A stretch of DNA of 64,000 bases from Eucalyptus grandis (Eukaryota; Streptophyta; Magnoliopsida; Myrtales; Myrtaceae). Below are positions 11,871 through 23,617 of the stretch, one piece after another; the first letter of the stretch is position 1; every line of letters begins with the position of its first letter. The notes below the pieces were generated by a model that saw nothing but the letters and a program-made list of their open reading frames with translations, was not told the DNA's origin and ran no database searches. The stretch lies in the NCBI RefSeq assembly GCF_016545825.1, contig NC_052613.1, forward strand, positions 33,058,844-33,122,843, in the 5' to 3' direction. Made by a program: the position numbers and the translations under genes.

Positions 11871-12987
11871 TAAGGGTGAGCATCGGTTCAGGGTTGACCC
11901 TAGACCGATCCTGGACCGGCTCAACCCTACAAGTCCTGGTCCGGTTCCTAGGGAGATTGGGTCGGTCCTTGGTCTTAGAATTCCTGGACCAGTAATGTGC
12001 GGGTTAATCCTTGGTCTTGAGAGTTCCGAGTCGGTCCAACCTAGACAAACCGTGACTCTATATATACTACTTATAATTTTTTTTATATAGAGAAAATCTT
12101 AAAATAAATGGCGTCAACGATATTAAACAGCTCTTTGGTGAAGAGTTCAAGTAATTTTACATTATCTTTTAATAACTTAGATTTGTAATGTTTTTTACGG
12201 CATCAATAATCATAATTTATGAAGGAGAAAAATATTTTTGTGAGAAGTCCTCACGGCATCCAAAAAGGCATAAACAACTCTTTATGGCATCATCCTCTAG
12301 TATTTGTCTTTTTCTGTCTTATTTGTCCTCTTAGTCTTCAATTTGCCAAAATCGAAAGAAATAACTTCTCTGCTCACCACTTGACACTCGCCTCGCTCGC
12401 TTTGGGTCACTTGTGCCACTCGCCGCTCAATGCTCGCTTGGCTTATTACTTCCCGCTCAACATTCAATGCTCATTATATTCAATGCTTACCCTACTTGAC
12501 CCTCACCGCTTGCCTTTTTTAGCTAACCTCGCTCATTATCGAACCCATTGGGTTGGTATAGTCCTCAATTGCCCTTTTAAGGAGTACAAAAAATGAAATA
12601 AAAAATTATTTGTTGGTCTTGGGTTGACCCTGAAATCGGATCGAACTCATTGGGTTAGTTCGGTCCTTAATCGTTTTTTTAAGGAGTACAAAAAATGAAA
12701 TAAAAAAGTATTGGTTGGTCTTGGGTTGACCCTAAAACTGGACCGAACCCATTAAGTCAGTTCGGTCCTCAATCGTTTTTTTAAAGAGTACAAAAAATGA
12801 AATAAAAAATTATCAATCGGTCTCGAGTTGACCCTGGAACTGGATCGAACCCATTGGGTCGGTCCGGTCGTCGGTTCCAAGCTCAATAGGATCGGTCCTC
12901 GGTCCCAAAAATTGAGGACCAGCATTGTGCGGATTGGTCCTAAGGTTAGGGGGCGAACCGGTCCAATCTGGACCATGCACACCCCTA
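11871..12987. mobile_element. Non-autonomous hAT-like element with internal tandem repeats
   Basis: 1,117 bases bounded by a perfect 8-bp duplication gccattgt (11863-11870 and 12988-12995), the hAT-type length. The ends are inverted: 'taagggtgagcat' at the left and the complement of 'atgcacaccccta' at the right. Subterminal regions on both sides are rich in ggtccggt/gaccgg/ggttgaccc words in opposite orientations. The middle carries three 102-bp tandem repeats. It encodes no transposase. The modest frames inside it are low-complexity. Confidence 0.85.
12544..12853. repeat. 102-bp tandem repeat, three copies
   Basis: The unit starts at 'cccattgggt' (12544), with later starts at 12646, 12748 and a final partial unit at 12850. 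Each unit contains the 14-base phrase gtacaaaaaatgaa and a ggttgaccct word. The spacing is 102 bases each time. Confidence 0.9.
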
Positions 12988-12995
12988 GCCATTGT

Positions 12996-14458
12996 GCTCC
13001 TCAATTAAGAGAACGTGCTTGTTTTAGGACATTTGAAAGGTAGGAACATTTGTGTCCCTCCAGGGTATATACATACTTGCTATTTTTATTAATATAATAT
13101 TGTACAGCCTTTGAGGGAATCTTTCTTGTCCTAAATAAAAGAAAACGAAAATTCTGACTTTTCTTTATGAAATTTCTTTTTATTCGGATACCAGAATGTT
13201 TAAAGTCAATTAACCCACATGACATGCAATCTCTGAATTAATGTACATAAAGAATTATCAAATACTTTTTGAAAGCGTTTTTGTGTGAACAGAAATAGGA
13301 AAGTTCATGTTCAGGTTTCTGAAAAGTTCAATATATCCATGACATAATCTATAAGGGATTGAATGTGGAGAAAATCTTCATTCCTTTCTCGAAACACTTT
13401 GAAAGTAATGCAATAGCAATACTTGTTAGCTTGGAGAAACATTCCATCAAGAAAGAGAGTTACGAAGCATAACTAAGTTAAAAGAATCACGATATCTTTG
13501 CAATGGGAACTTGTAGGAGGGAAAATTGGATAGCAAAGCAAACTTCCAAACCAATTAATGCTATGGCCAACCTTCAGTGATCGAAGAAATATGGTCTGAA
13601 ATTGGTCTTTCGCTAATAGACGTTTTCAAATAATTGGTCTTGTTGCTAAAAGACATTTTAATCAACACTTAGGTCCTCAGCCCAAAAAGAATCAATACTC
13701 ATGTTAGAGTCAAGGTGTTCATACTAGAAATCAATTTTTAATCTATGCTATTCTTTAGAAGCCAAGTAATCATCTCCTTCACTGGCAACTTTTGGAAGCG
13801 GTTGATTAGTATGCTTCGAATTATTTTCTTCAACTCAACCAAAAGGTATTGTCCTCTTATGACCTTGCTTTGTAGTAATTTTGGTGGGGTTTGGCCCCCA
13901 CAAACTAAGACAAGTTTTGGTTAACAAACAATAATTCACATGAACATGCCATAAGATTCCCCATTCTCGCTTACAACTGTGTGGATAGAGATTGATTTTG
14001 GCTTCTTTTTTTTTTTCTATGGCAAATTTTTATGACGTAGCCCCCACATATTTCTAGCTTACATTGAATCAATTCGGATGGGTCCAATGGAAGGATTTGA
14101 TGTAGCGCACCTCTTTTCCGTCAGGGAAAATAACACATTTAGAGGTGATGTGATGACAAAGACCAGTGGTCCTCAATTGGTTTGGGTGCTCTTAAATCCT
14201 TACCTAGCGCGATGTTGGGATTTTCATTTTGGTTCGATTAACCCTATGAAAATTCTATATCAGGAATCCCTACTAGCTTATTAGAGTTAGCTAAAAATCA
14301 AGTGGGTATGAGAATATACCCACTTCCTATATAACCAAACATCCAAGTTTAGGGGCTTGATTCCATTAGTTATCTAATTAGTGGTCTTTCGGTACCTAAA
14401 TTTGATCATTTGTCAACCAAGGTATCCACACAATCTTTTTTACCAAATAATGAGTCCT
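12996..14458. other. Intergenic DNA with one dispersed-repeat copy
   Basis: No gene is recognised. About 13600-13870 is another copy of the repeat at 3600-3827, including the 'gttagagtcaaggtgttcat' phrase. A plus-strand frame at 14078-14284 is short, has no known motif and I do not call it. Confidence 0.5.
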
Positions 14459-14477
14459 AAAGTTATTGTTTGCTAAG

Positions 14478-14957
14478 CTATGTGTCACCTTATTTGGAAA
14501 AAGAGGAATGGGATTATATTTCGGGCGAATCCTTAGTGGTCTCGGCTCTAAAACCACCTTATTAAGGTTGTGAGGGATAAAGCTATAACATTCAAAGATG
14601 TTCCTCCTACCCCGAGGAATAAGAGGCTTAAGCGTGGTTGGGGGTTCGACCCTACGGTGTTCTCTCGTTTGACTAGTGCTCCTTAGTTGCTGCTTTGCGC
14701 AAGTTGCTCCTATCTTTCTTGGCTCGCCGTTCTTAGCCACTTCCTTGGGGGCTGAGGGTTGGTCAGCCTTGTTGTTTCTCTTTCCCGCTTGTTTGTTTTG
14801 TTGCTGTGCCCTTGTGGCTTTCTTGTTTGCCTATGTGGCTTACATTGGCTCCCCCACACTTTGTCTCCTTCTGAGGAATGAGTGTAGGTTTTTGGTGCCA
14901 ATCTTTTGTATATTGCCTTAGCTTTATTTATATATTTTTACCTTTACCAAAAAAAAA
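14478..14957 (+). mobile_element. LINE 3'-end fragment with poly(A)
   Basis: About 480 bases ending in an A-run (14949-14957). They are bracketed by long direct repeats agttattgtttgctaag (14461-14477 and 14958-14974). The terminal 'tttatatatttttaccttt' just before the A-run is the usual look of plant LINE 3' ends. It is a severely 5'-truncated insertion on the plus strand. A hydrophobic frame at 14676-14921 lies wholly inside it and is unlikely to be a gene. Confidence 0.8.
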
Positions 14958-14974
14958 AGTTATTGTTTGCTAAG

Positions 14975-16727
14975 TGTCAATGATTTTGTGTTTATTATGT
15001 TCCTAACATAAATCTAACCACTTAACTAAAAATGAATAACAGCACAAAAAATGATATAAGGGCAATCATAACAAACACATTAAAAATAATAATGAAGGAC
15101 AAATAAAAAATATAGTGCAGTAAAATAACCCCATATGAGTTGGGTAAAAAATATTACATGGCCTTGCTATTAAACCCCATGACAACAACCCCATGAGATT
15201 AGTTCAAATTGAGTTCAATTTATTTTCTAAATGGTCAACCTTCTAAGACTAAACTAAATCAAAGGTGTCCACTAAAACATTAAACCAAGCGTACACTTAC
15301 TAAATGAAACTAAACTAATTCTGATTTAATTCTAATACCAAAATCTAACAAATTTTCCATTTCTTATTTTCAAGATTTTTAATTCGTTTCCTTCTCTTAT
15401 TCTCGGTCCCTCCTGTGAATCAAATCTTCACTAAGATACTCCATGAATTTCAGCATTACCTCAATGAAAGCAATTGGTAAGAAACATGCCCAATGATTAA
15501 GAAATCATCAACATACAAACACCGCATCACGGCTAATTAGAACAGCACTTAGATGGGGCTTCAAATGAATTCAGTCTACACGGAAAAAGGAATGACCAGC
15601 AAAGGAATAGTGATGACAGCCCATATCCAGCATGTTCAAGGCAAAACAACATGGTTATCTGTTGAAAAATTATCACCAATTCACCATGACAGTCTACTAG
15701 GTCATCATACTCATTCATATGATAAAAATGACATCACGATGAATCGAAATTGAGCTTCAATTAGATAAGTCAGCAAATCCAAGTTTCATTCCAGCATGAT
15801 CAAACGTGACAATGGTTCTATTTCTTTCAAAATTGACATGTATTATTAACACTCATTCATTGCCCACTCATTTTATGAAGCACACGCAAGTATCAGCTAT
15901 ATGAATAAACGTCCAGGTTGCAAAACAGAACACAAAACGCACATCCCTATTATGAATTAATATCAAATTAAAACTTCGGTTTAATCCCTAGCTTCGATTA
16001 ATCGAATGAGTTTCTGTATCCATAAAAATGCTAAGGTAAGAGATCATATTGATATAGCTTCGTCACATGCCAGAGGGGTTTTGGTAGAAGGACTGAAGAA
16101 AAGCAAATGTTAAGCAAAGGTTTCACAAATCGCTAGACATCAATTCCCCTAAAGCAATCAATAATTCCCCAAAGAACTGCAGCTACTACAATTTTTTTTT
16201 TCTTTTCTTTTTGGGAATTAAAATATTCAGGACCTCAATCTTTCCAAATGCGATCACACCATAAAACCAACTCAGGGTAGCAAGGGAAAACTAAAACCAG
16301 AAAGAATAGACAAAGAAGAGTTCGCTTGTACGGTCGTACTGAATTGATCTTTCCTTACCAAGTTTACATGGATATACCCATACTCAAACCTTTCAAGCTG
16401 AGAACAATGCAGATGCGGAAAGAGCAGGAGTTTCACCGGTTGCTGCCGTACACCCTCGACTTCGTGCTGGCAGGGCCCCAAACACAGAGCAATAACCAAA
16501 GATGTGAATGATGGACAGCAAAGAAGAAGCACATGGAATGAAGACAACCAAATGCAGAGAGAAGGATAGAGAGTCCATGCTTATTATTGTGGCCCTGTCA
16601 AGCACAGTCAATGAACTTCTCCGAGCTTCTATTTCAAGAGACAAGCTCTCGATCGATCACCAGCCTAAAGATCGAGGTTGCCATCGTTCGCCGGCCACAC
16701 CACATACACAGTGATGACACGTCAGAG
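14975..16727. other. Intergenic stretch, nothing recognised
   Basis: AT-rich to about 16250. Positions 16270-16720 are less AT-rich and hold overlapping short frames on both strands (for example 16272-16547 and 16393-16644 minus, 16326-16511 plus). None shows a motif I recognise. The region could be a degraded exon or transcript end. Confidence 0.4.
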
Positions 16728-17969
16728 GGCAGAAGTACACCACAAGCGCCATAACTTGGCACGACGGACACTTAAGTGCCATAACTTTAAAACGGTACAC
16801 TTAAGTGCCACTTTTTTTTTCGAGTGGGACACTTAAGTGCCACCTCCGGCGACTCTTGCCGGAAATCCTACGTGGCAATATTTTATTATTATTTTTTGCC
16901 TACGTGGCTCGCCGGAGCTCCAAATCAAAGATAAAAATTAAAAAAAATTAAAAAAATTAAAAGTTTTAATTTTAAAAATTTTAAAACTTTTTAAAAAAAG
17001 AAAATTTTAAAAATTTTAATTTTAAAAATTAAAAAATTTTAAAAATAAGAAAATTTAAAAATTTTAATTTTAAAAAATTTTAAAAAAAATTTAAAAATTT
17101 AAAAAAAATTTAAATTTTTTTAAAAAAATAAAAAAATTTAAGAAAATAATAAAATTTAAAAAATTTAAAAATTTAAAAATAATAATAAGAAAATTTAAAA
17201 AAATTTAAAAATTAAAAAAAGGGGGGAGGGAGGCGGCGGCGGCGGAGGTGGCGGCGGTGAGGAGCCGGCGGTGTCGGCAAGGGAGCCGCCCCATTCGGCC
17301 TCCCACTCCCCACTTTTTATAATTTTTTAATTTTAATTTTTTAAAAATTTCTTAATTTTTAAAAAATTTAAAATTTTCTTAAATTAAAAAAAATTAAAAT
17401 TTTCTTAATTTAAAAAAATTATATTTTCTTAATTTTTTTAAATTTTTTTAAAATTTTCTTAATTTTTTAAAATTTTTAAATTTTTTAAAAGTTTTTAAAA
17501 GTTTTTAAAATTTTCTTAATTTTTTTAATTTTTTTAATTTTTCTTATTTTTTAAAATTTTAAAAATTTTAACATTTTTAAAATTTTTCTTAATTTTTTTA
17601 ATTTTTTAAATTTTCTTAATTTTTAAAATTTTTCTTAATTTTTAAAAAAATTTTAAATTTTTCTTATTTTTTTAAATTTTTTGAATATTTTAAATCTAAT
17701 TTAATTAATTTATATACTATTATTTACACGTAGACGCGAAACGGCGTCGTTTTTGCATTTTCTCCGCCACGTCGATGCAAAACGACGCCGTTTGGGGGAC
17801 CGAGCTCGCCGGAAAGTCGCAACGTCAGCCCATTTGGCCGGATTTTCGCCGGAGTGGCACTTAAGTGTCCCATTTTACTCGATGATGGCACTTAAGTGTA
17901 CCACTTTAAAGTTATGGCACTTAAGTGTCCCTTGCCAGAAAGTTATGGACTCCAGGTGTCCCGCACTCC
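16728..17969. mobile_element. Non-autonomous MULE-like element, copy 2
   Basis: About 1.24 kb with the same terminal design as 4950-6141. The left end starts 'ggcagaag' and carries three CACTTAAGTG palindromes by 16870. The right end (17850-17969) carries three more in inverted arrangement and ends '..ccaggtgtcccgcactcc'. A 9-bp repeat beside it is imperfect (acgtcagag / acgtcgagt). The interior is long A/T homopolymer-rich sequence with a small GC-rich core (17220-17315). No transposase. Confidence 0.88.
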
Positions 17970-17978
17970 ACGTCGAGT

Positions 17979-18389
17979 AATACCGAAAATGGATTATACA
18001 AAATGAGATATAATAGAAAAATCTGATCATGTAAGCAACGATTCTAACACTGAACTCCATTCGTATAGAAGACTCAACTCAGACCAGAGAAATCAAGACG
18101 CAATTTCCAACATGAGAATCATAACACCAATTCAATAATTGAATGAGCATCGTATTCCAAATAAAGCGGTCAAAATGAGGTCTCAATAACTCAAGAATGA
18201 GTTGAGTTGATACATTACGACTTTTGGCTCAATGATTTAATAGAAACACATCCGGATCTGGTTCGAACATTTCATCAAACACGTGATACGCATTTTGATC
18301 AAGGAGTTTGTACGCTAATATGAATCGACGATTCACTTTTAGATCATCAGAACAACATCGGAGCAAGATTAAATCCTTAATATAACCTA
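17979..18389. other. AT-rich spacer
   Basis: No gene, repeat or regulatory element recognised. Confidence 0.4.
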
Positions 18390-19100
18390 AATCGTGGGCG
18401 ATTTTCACACAAACAGTAACAATTTTACCTTGATGATGTGCGATTGCAGTCGCGATCGGCTGCTGAACTTACAAGACAGAGTCCTGGGCGCGTCACCGAT
18501 GATGATTGGACCTGACAAAGGAGGATTACGTGAGGGCAAGGCACTTCGAGATCTCCGACAACAAACAGAGCAGAACAGGGAGATGCGATCAGTGAAGCTC
18601 AGGAGGAGCGGCTTCGATCGGCCGCGACTTCGGCATCTTTCTGTCAATACTCCGTTTCATCTCTCCGACCTGGCTGAGCTCGAAGCCACCAGAGATGGAG
18701 GCGCCTCGGTCGACGGAGATTCGAATGTTTGAGGCGGCCGAAGATTGGAGTGGAGTCGATGTCGTAGGTTCAATCGAGAGTATCCAAAAGAGTATTCTCG
18801 TTCTTGGAGTCTGGATGCTTCAGTGAAGAAAGGTCCGAGAGGGAGCAGAAATCTCTTTTTCGCTCGACTTCCTCTCCGGCGAAAAGGACTGGTAGACTGG
18901 TAGTGATGGTGATAGACCTGGAGCGCGGGGGCTCTAGCTTCGACTGGATTTCGTGAGTGATCGGGCGCTGGAATAGAACAGCCAAGAAAGATGATCTGAA
19001 CTGCGGCAGATTTTTTTAGAAGCTCGCCGGACGAATTCCTCGTGAAATTAAATTGACATTCGAACTTGAATGATCTTGGTCTGGTGGGCTGAGGCATAAC
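18390..19100 (-). promoter_or_regulatory. CpG-rich island, possible 5' end of an unidentified gene
   Basis: This 700-base stretch is less AT-rich and richer in CpG than its surroundings. It holds open frames on both strands (18394-18732 plus; 18657-19097 and 18405-18647 minus). None has a recognisable domain. On the minus strand the sequence near 18470 reads 'ctgtcttgtaagttc', a good splice-donor context, so a 5' untranslated first exon read leftward is possible. The downstream exons, if any, were not found, and the MULE at 16728 would lie in the first intron. Low confidence; function unknown. Confidence 0.25.
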
Positions 19101-20479
19101 GATGGATTAAAGCAATTTAAGCACCCTTTTTATTTTTTACTTGTTATTTTATTCATTTGATTTTTATATACCCTCCTCCTCCTTCTTTTTCACAGAAAAA
19201 GCAATTTGACGGTAAAAAATAATGTTTCCACATTTGATTGTATTGATTTAATAAATTTTAGAAATTGATTGTGTTTTTTGAAATTTTCAGAACTCACAAC
19301 AAATTTTAAGATTTCTAGCACACGGATCCCAAAGAATTTCAATTGCTATTTAGACGACAGAAGTCACATTTGTTGTCACAGATAGTTATTGTGCTGAAAT
19401 TTCGTGGGTGAAACATCAATTGTGTGATTATGAAATAAATGTTAAAAAAGAAGAAGATGTTCCCACTTGGTTTGACTATCTAACTTGTGCAAAAATCTAA
19501 TTCAACATTCTCGCGGTTGAGTTTGTGGAGACCAATAATTAAAAATCGGATAGTTTTATTAAGCCCTTGGGTAAAATAAAAATGGTGAATATTGAGCGAT
19601 TTTAGGTTAACTTTTGTTTGCTGCATATTCTTTATTAGTTATTTGTAAAATCACGACTTGTCTCTCTAAATCCACGAATCTCACTTACCTCCAACCTTCA
19701 TTCACTCGAATCTTCATCACCCACTCCATTTTACGTCGAATTTCTTCAAATCGAAGGCAAGATTTACTTCCTTTTCACTTCGATCTTCCTTAAAATCCAA
19801 TCCTTCTCCTAAATCCATTCGATCCCATCCTTAGCACTCAAACCTAACCCTCTTTTCCCCAGAATCCTCTCTTTCCTCGGAGTATTCGGATCGAATATAG
19901 AGCTAGGAAGAAGGGAATCCATCAAACCGGGATCAATAACACAAAGAAAAGAGGAGATCGAGTCGGGTCCTAAAAGTTGGGCTCGATGAACTAGACTTCC
20001 CAAACCGGGCTTCTTTCGATAGATATTTGCAATTTGACACTAGAAGCATGCTAAAAGGTTGAAAGCTAGACTTACAGTTCTACGATGGTTTAAAACTTTA
20101 AACGATTGCGGTGGTTGAATTTCTATTTTCTAAAACTTGAGGAGTTTATCCGAATTGTGTCAAGTGTTATATGGATGGGACTCTCGTTATCTTTCAAGAA
20201 TCGGTCTTGGATGATATTTTCTCTGATAATCCTCAGGACGGTTTGAGGATATTAACATGAGGAATGACGTATATACTAAAAGAGTGAGGCGACTAGTTCA
20301 TGATCTTAATATTTGATATTGGGATGTCACTATACGTGTTCTTCTTCGTACGATTGTGATATCTTATTTCTTTCTCCCCATTTCTTTGTTGAGTGCACAT
20401 ATGAAGTGACAAAAAATACCACATCTGACATTTTTGATAAAAAGAAGATTTAATAATTCTCAAAAGAGGAGGTCATGTA
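19101..20479. other. Region upstream of the kinase pseudogene
   Basis: AT-rich. Positions 19650-20000 hold C/T-rich, transcript-like sequence without an identifiable coding frame. It could contain degraded 5' exons of the kinase, but I see no supporting motif. Confidence 0.35.
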
Positions 20480-20907
20480 TTGATTGGCAAATGTTGGCAT
20501 GGGTTTATTTGTGATGGTATTGTTACAAATCAGTTGATCAAAGAGAGTAGTCACTGGAATCCTTTCAGTAAGAATAGTTTGATGTTGGGGTGTAGCACAG
20601 GCCAGTGTAATACAATGCCTTGTGAAGAGCGCTTGAATGCCCACATCAGGGAAGACCCTCTTAGGACTCTGGAGAATTTGCAACATGGCATAGCAGACTT
20701 TCCGAGCAAATGTGGTGGTCATGAAAATTCTTTTCCTGACCCGAAAAAGTGCACTAATGACAGATTCACGAATACAAACTTCATGTTAAAGAATTCAAAA
20801 GGGCCCAGTGCATCAATTCGATAGTAATACCAATAAAGTTGATGATGTTGATGTTGGTGATGAGATTCAATGGGAACATTTGGTCATTGGTGAAAGGATT
20901 GGACTAG
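20480..20907 (+). pseudogene. Kinase pseudogene: N-terminal exon and start of the kinase domain
   Basis: A frame of about 114 residues from 20480 ends at a stop near 20824. Shifting by one base gives a continuous reading through VDDVDVGDEIQWEHLVIGER and IGLG, matching the '(I/Q)PWEDLVIGERIGLG' entry to EDR1-type kinase domains. The exon ends ..GGACTAG before a gtattg donor. The shift is therefore a single-base lesion in one ancestral exon. Confidence 0.8.
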
Positions 20908-21270
20908 GTATTGCTTTGATTAAGTCCCTAGTTGGATAGATTCTATTCATGTCCTTATGCAGGTCCACACATTAGCTCAAAGAGCAAGACTCATGAATTC
21001 ATATATATTGATGCTATTGTTGCATTTTTGGTGAAATTTGTCTAGTACTGTGAGATATGCTTTATCGCCATTTTACTGCCTAATATGCTCATGGCTAGCT
21101 GCCATGTAACAAGAAGTGCATGCCTTCTGATAGAAAGTTCTTTACGGCAATCCGAATGTAAGCATAATTGCAGTAGTTATTATAGGATGTACTGCAACGT
21201 TTTCTCATTGAATTGCATTTACTGTTTATTATGTTAGAAATTTTATCCCATTTCATCGTCTTTCAAACAG

Positions 21271-22336
21271 GCTCTTATGGAGAGGTCTATCATGCTTACT
21301 GGAATGGCAAGGTCGGTTTCAAATATTTCTAAATTCCTACAAATCAAGAATTGGCATTGCATTAGTTAATTGAAGAGTTCCTTTATTTTTGGCTGACTTA
21401 TATTTGTTTGAATTTATGGAATGTGTCCATGGACTCCTTTTATATGACTACTTTTAAGCAAAAGATCCTCCTTGAATTTGACATGTAGTCTTTTCAGTCA
21501 AAAGAAATGACGGTTAGTACTTCAGTGTCCTGCTTTTGTGCTAACGTTTTAGATTTTTAGACTAGGCAGCTAGTTTGTGTAATAGTGACATCAGATATGG
21601 TATCAAAATCTGGAATTTCAACCTGGGTTGGTAAAAAAAGCTTCAGAATTGGTAACTTGACATACGCACATGACTTGTTGGACTGGTGCCGACCATAATA
21701 ACTAATTCCTCGTTGCTCGTTCATGGCCTCGTCTTGCTACTCTCTCTTTCGTACTTTGGATAAGCAAAAAGGGAGTTTTACTTTTGGCCCCCTTGCTACT
21801 CTGTTAGTAGGTGCTGTCAAGATTCTGCTTCCATGTTTAGCTCTTCGGTAAAGAGTTGCAGGTTCTCTGGATGTAATCGAATTCTCATTGTGAAGAATGA
21901 AGATTTTTGTACAAATAGTCACAATGAATAGGCTGTTGCAAAGTCTTTTTGTATATTGTTAGTCTGCGAATCAATCGAACCCCATCCATTTGGTAGAAGC
22001 ACTTTAAACACTGGGTTGTTTAAGTTTGTCATTGTTGTGGTTTTATATACTCTTAAATATCAAGAAATGGAAAGAGAAGCAGCAGATGGCTCTCTCTCTT
22101 TTTAACATTTTCGAAAGAATTTTTTGCACTTATTATCAGTACTTTGCAATTTAGACATTTCCTTTTGCAAAATACTTGTTGATGTGCTCTTAATATTTAA
22201 AATCTATAATTCATCATGAGACCTAAGATAAATTGCAATCCATCTTTGAGTCTTGCTCGTTCACCTGGAGGTGGCTGTGAAGAAATTTCTGGATCAGGAT
22301 CTCTCAGGTGCTGCTTTGGATAACTTCAGACGAGAA
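21271..22336 (+). pseudogene. Kinase pseudogene: ATP-loop and VAVKK exons
   Basis: Exon 21271-21311 follows an acag acceptor and encodes GSYGEVYHAYWNGK, completing the glycine-rich loop in phase with the preceding exon. The next block (about 22271-22336) encodes VAVKKFLDQDLSGAALDNF then RRE before a gtaagc donor. The ATP-anchoring Lys is present. These match the EDR1/CTR1 kinase group very closely. Confidence 0.85.
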
Positions 22337-22887
22337 GTAAGCTATCGATAGGTCTTTCATTTGTGCTTTTTATCTTCTAGTTCTTTTTTTTTTTTTTTTG
22401 GTGACAAAATCTTCTAGATTTATTGAGAACTCAAAACTTGTAAAGAATAAAACATGGTTGAACAGTGTAAAGGAAAGAACAGCGCGGCCGCTTAATAGAC
22501 ATGAGTTTCACAGTAAGACTACCTTATCGCACTGTGCATTCTGCATTGTCAGAAATATTACAGGAGAAAAGGGGCAACGTTGCTTTGTTGATGTTGGCAT
22601 AGAGTTGGTGATTTGGTATGCTTTTTTTGGTGATCTGTATAATGCCGAGACATTAAATTAATGTTCTTTACATAAGATCTGAATGACACATGAAGTCTGA
22701 TAGTTGAAAACAAAAGAGAAAGATCCACAGATCACAAGTTCAGTTTAGTTTATGTGTATCTGTATGTATTTTGGAAGCTGATGAATTAGTGTGTTTAGTA
22801 ATTGATTTGCATTTTGAGCAAGAATAAAACTGAGGACAAAGAAATGCTTTCCCCGTTTATCCAGCAACTGTAAGATAAATGACTATG

Positions 22888-22995
22888 CACCGCGCTTTTT
22901 TTCTTCTGTGCCAAGGTTACTGATAATGCGTAGACAGTGTCATCAGAGTGTCATACTTTTCATGGATTCCATGATCTATCCACGTCTATGGAAAT
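22888..22995 (+). pseudogene. Relic duplicate of the kinase RHPNVV exon
   Basis: 'cttctgtgccaagg' followed by a text alignable to 23125-23230 appears here about 220 bases before the real exon ('..cgtagacagtgtcatcagagtgtcatacttttcatgg'). Substitutions have destroyed the frame. It is a partial tandem duplication within the pseudogene. Confidence 0.7.
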
Positions 22996-23141
22996 AGTTG
23001 TGTTCAACGATTAATTTGTTTGCTTAATTTGCTTATTTAGCAAGGAAAGAAATGATGACCAATCAGAGCAATGAGTCAACAAATGCTTTCAAATATATCT
23101 AGGAAGATAACTGACAATGTGTCTTCTTCTTCTGTTCCAAG

Positions 23142-23617
23142 GTGCAGATGATCCGTAGACTGCGTCATCCAAATGTTGTTCTTTTCATGGGTGCTGTGGT
23201 CCATCCTCAACATCTTTTTATCATTATGGAGTATCTTCCAAGGTACAATTTTTTGTACCTTAAAAAACCTTGGTAGTATGGGAATGACATCACTTGTTTT
23301 TAGGGGGATGCGGCTCATCTATCTACTTTTGTTTACTTCTCCGGGGGAAGCTTGTATAGTATTATACATCGTCCTCACTGTCATTTTAATGAGAAACGCA
23401 GGATAAAAACGGCCCTTGATTTGGTATGAAACAATTGGTCTCCCTTCTCTCTGTTGTTGGAGATATAGAGATTTGCTTTTCTGATATCGATTTAAGTGCT
23501 TATGCAAATTTTACAGGCACGGGGAATGAATTGCTTGGATACAAGTGTCCCAACAATAGTTCATCGAGATTTGAAATCACCAAATCTTCTTGTTGACAAA
23601 AACTAGATCGTCAAAGT
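23142..23617 (+). pseudogene. Kinase pseudogene: helix C to catalytic loop exons
   Basis: Three exons: 23142-23242 (VQMIRRLRHPNVVLFMGAV, hinge MEYLP), about 23344-23423 (GSLYSIIHRP...RRIKTALDL) and 23517-23617 (ARGMNCL...[17 protein letters not shown], stop, IVKV). The HRD motif and the catalytic-loop Lys and Asn are intact. The TAG replaces the Trp that normally follows LLVDKN. The Copia element begins at 23618, within a few bases of the exon end. Confidence 0.88.

Noticed and set aside
12219..12596. 125-residue plus-strand frame
   Set aside because: Inside the hAT-like element and running into its tandem repeats; no domain.
14676..14921. Hydrophobic, Cys/Leu-rich plus-strand frame resembling a membrane protein
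   Set aside because: Lies wholly within the LINE 3' fragment and has no family signature.
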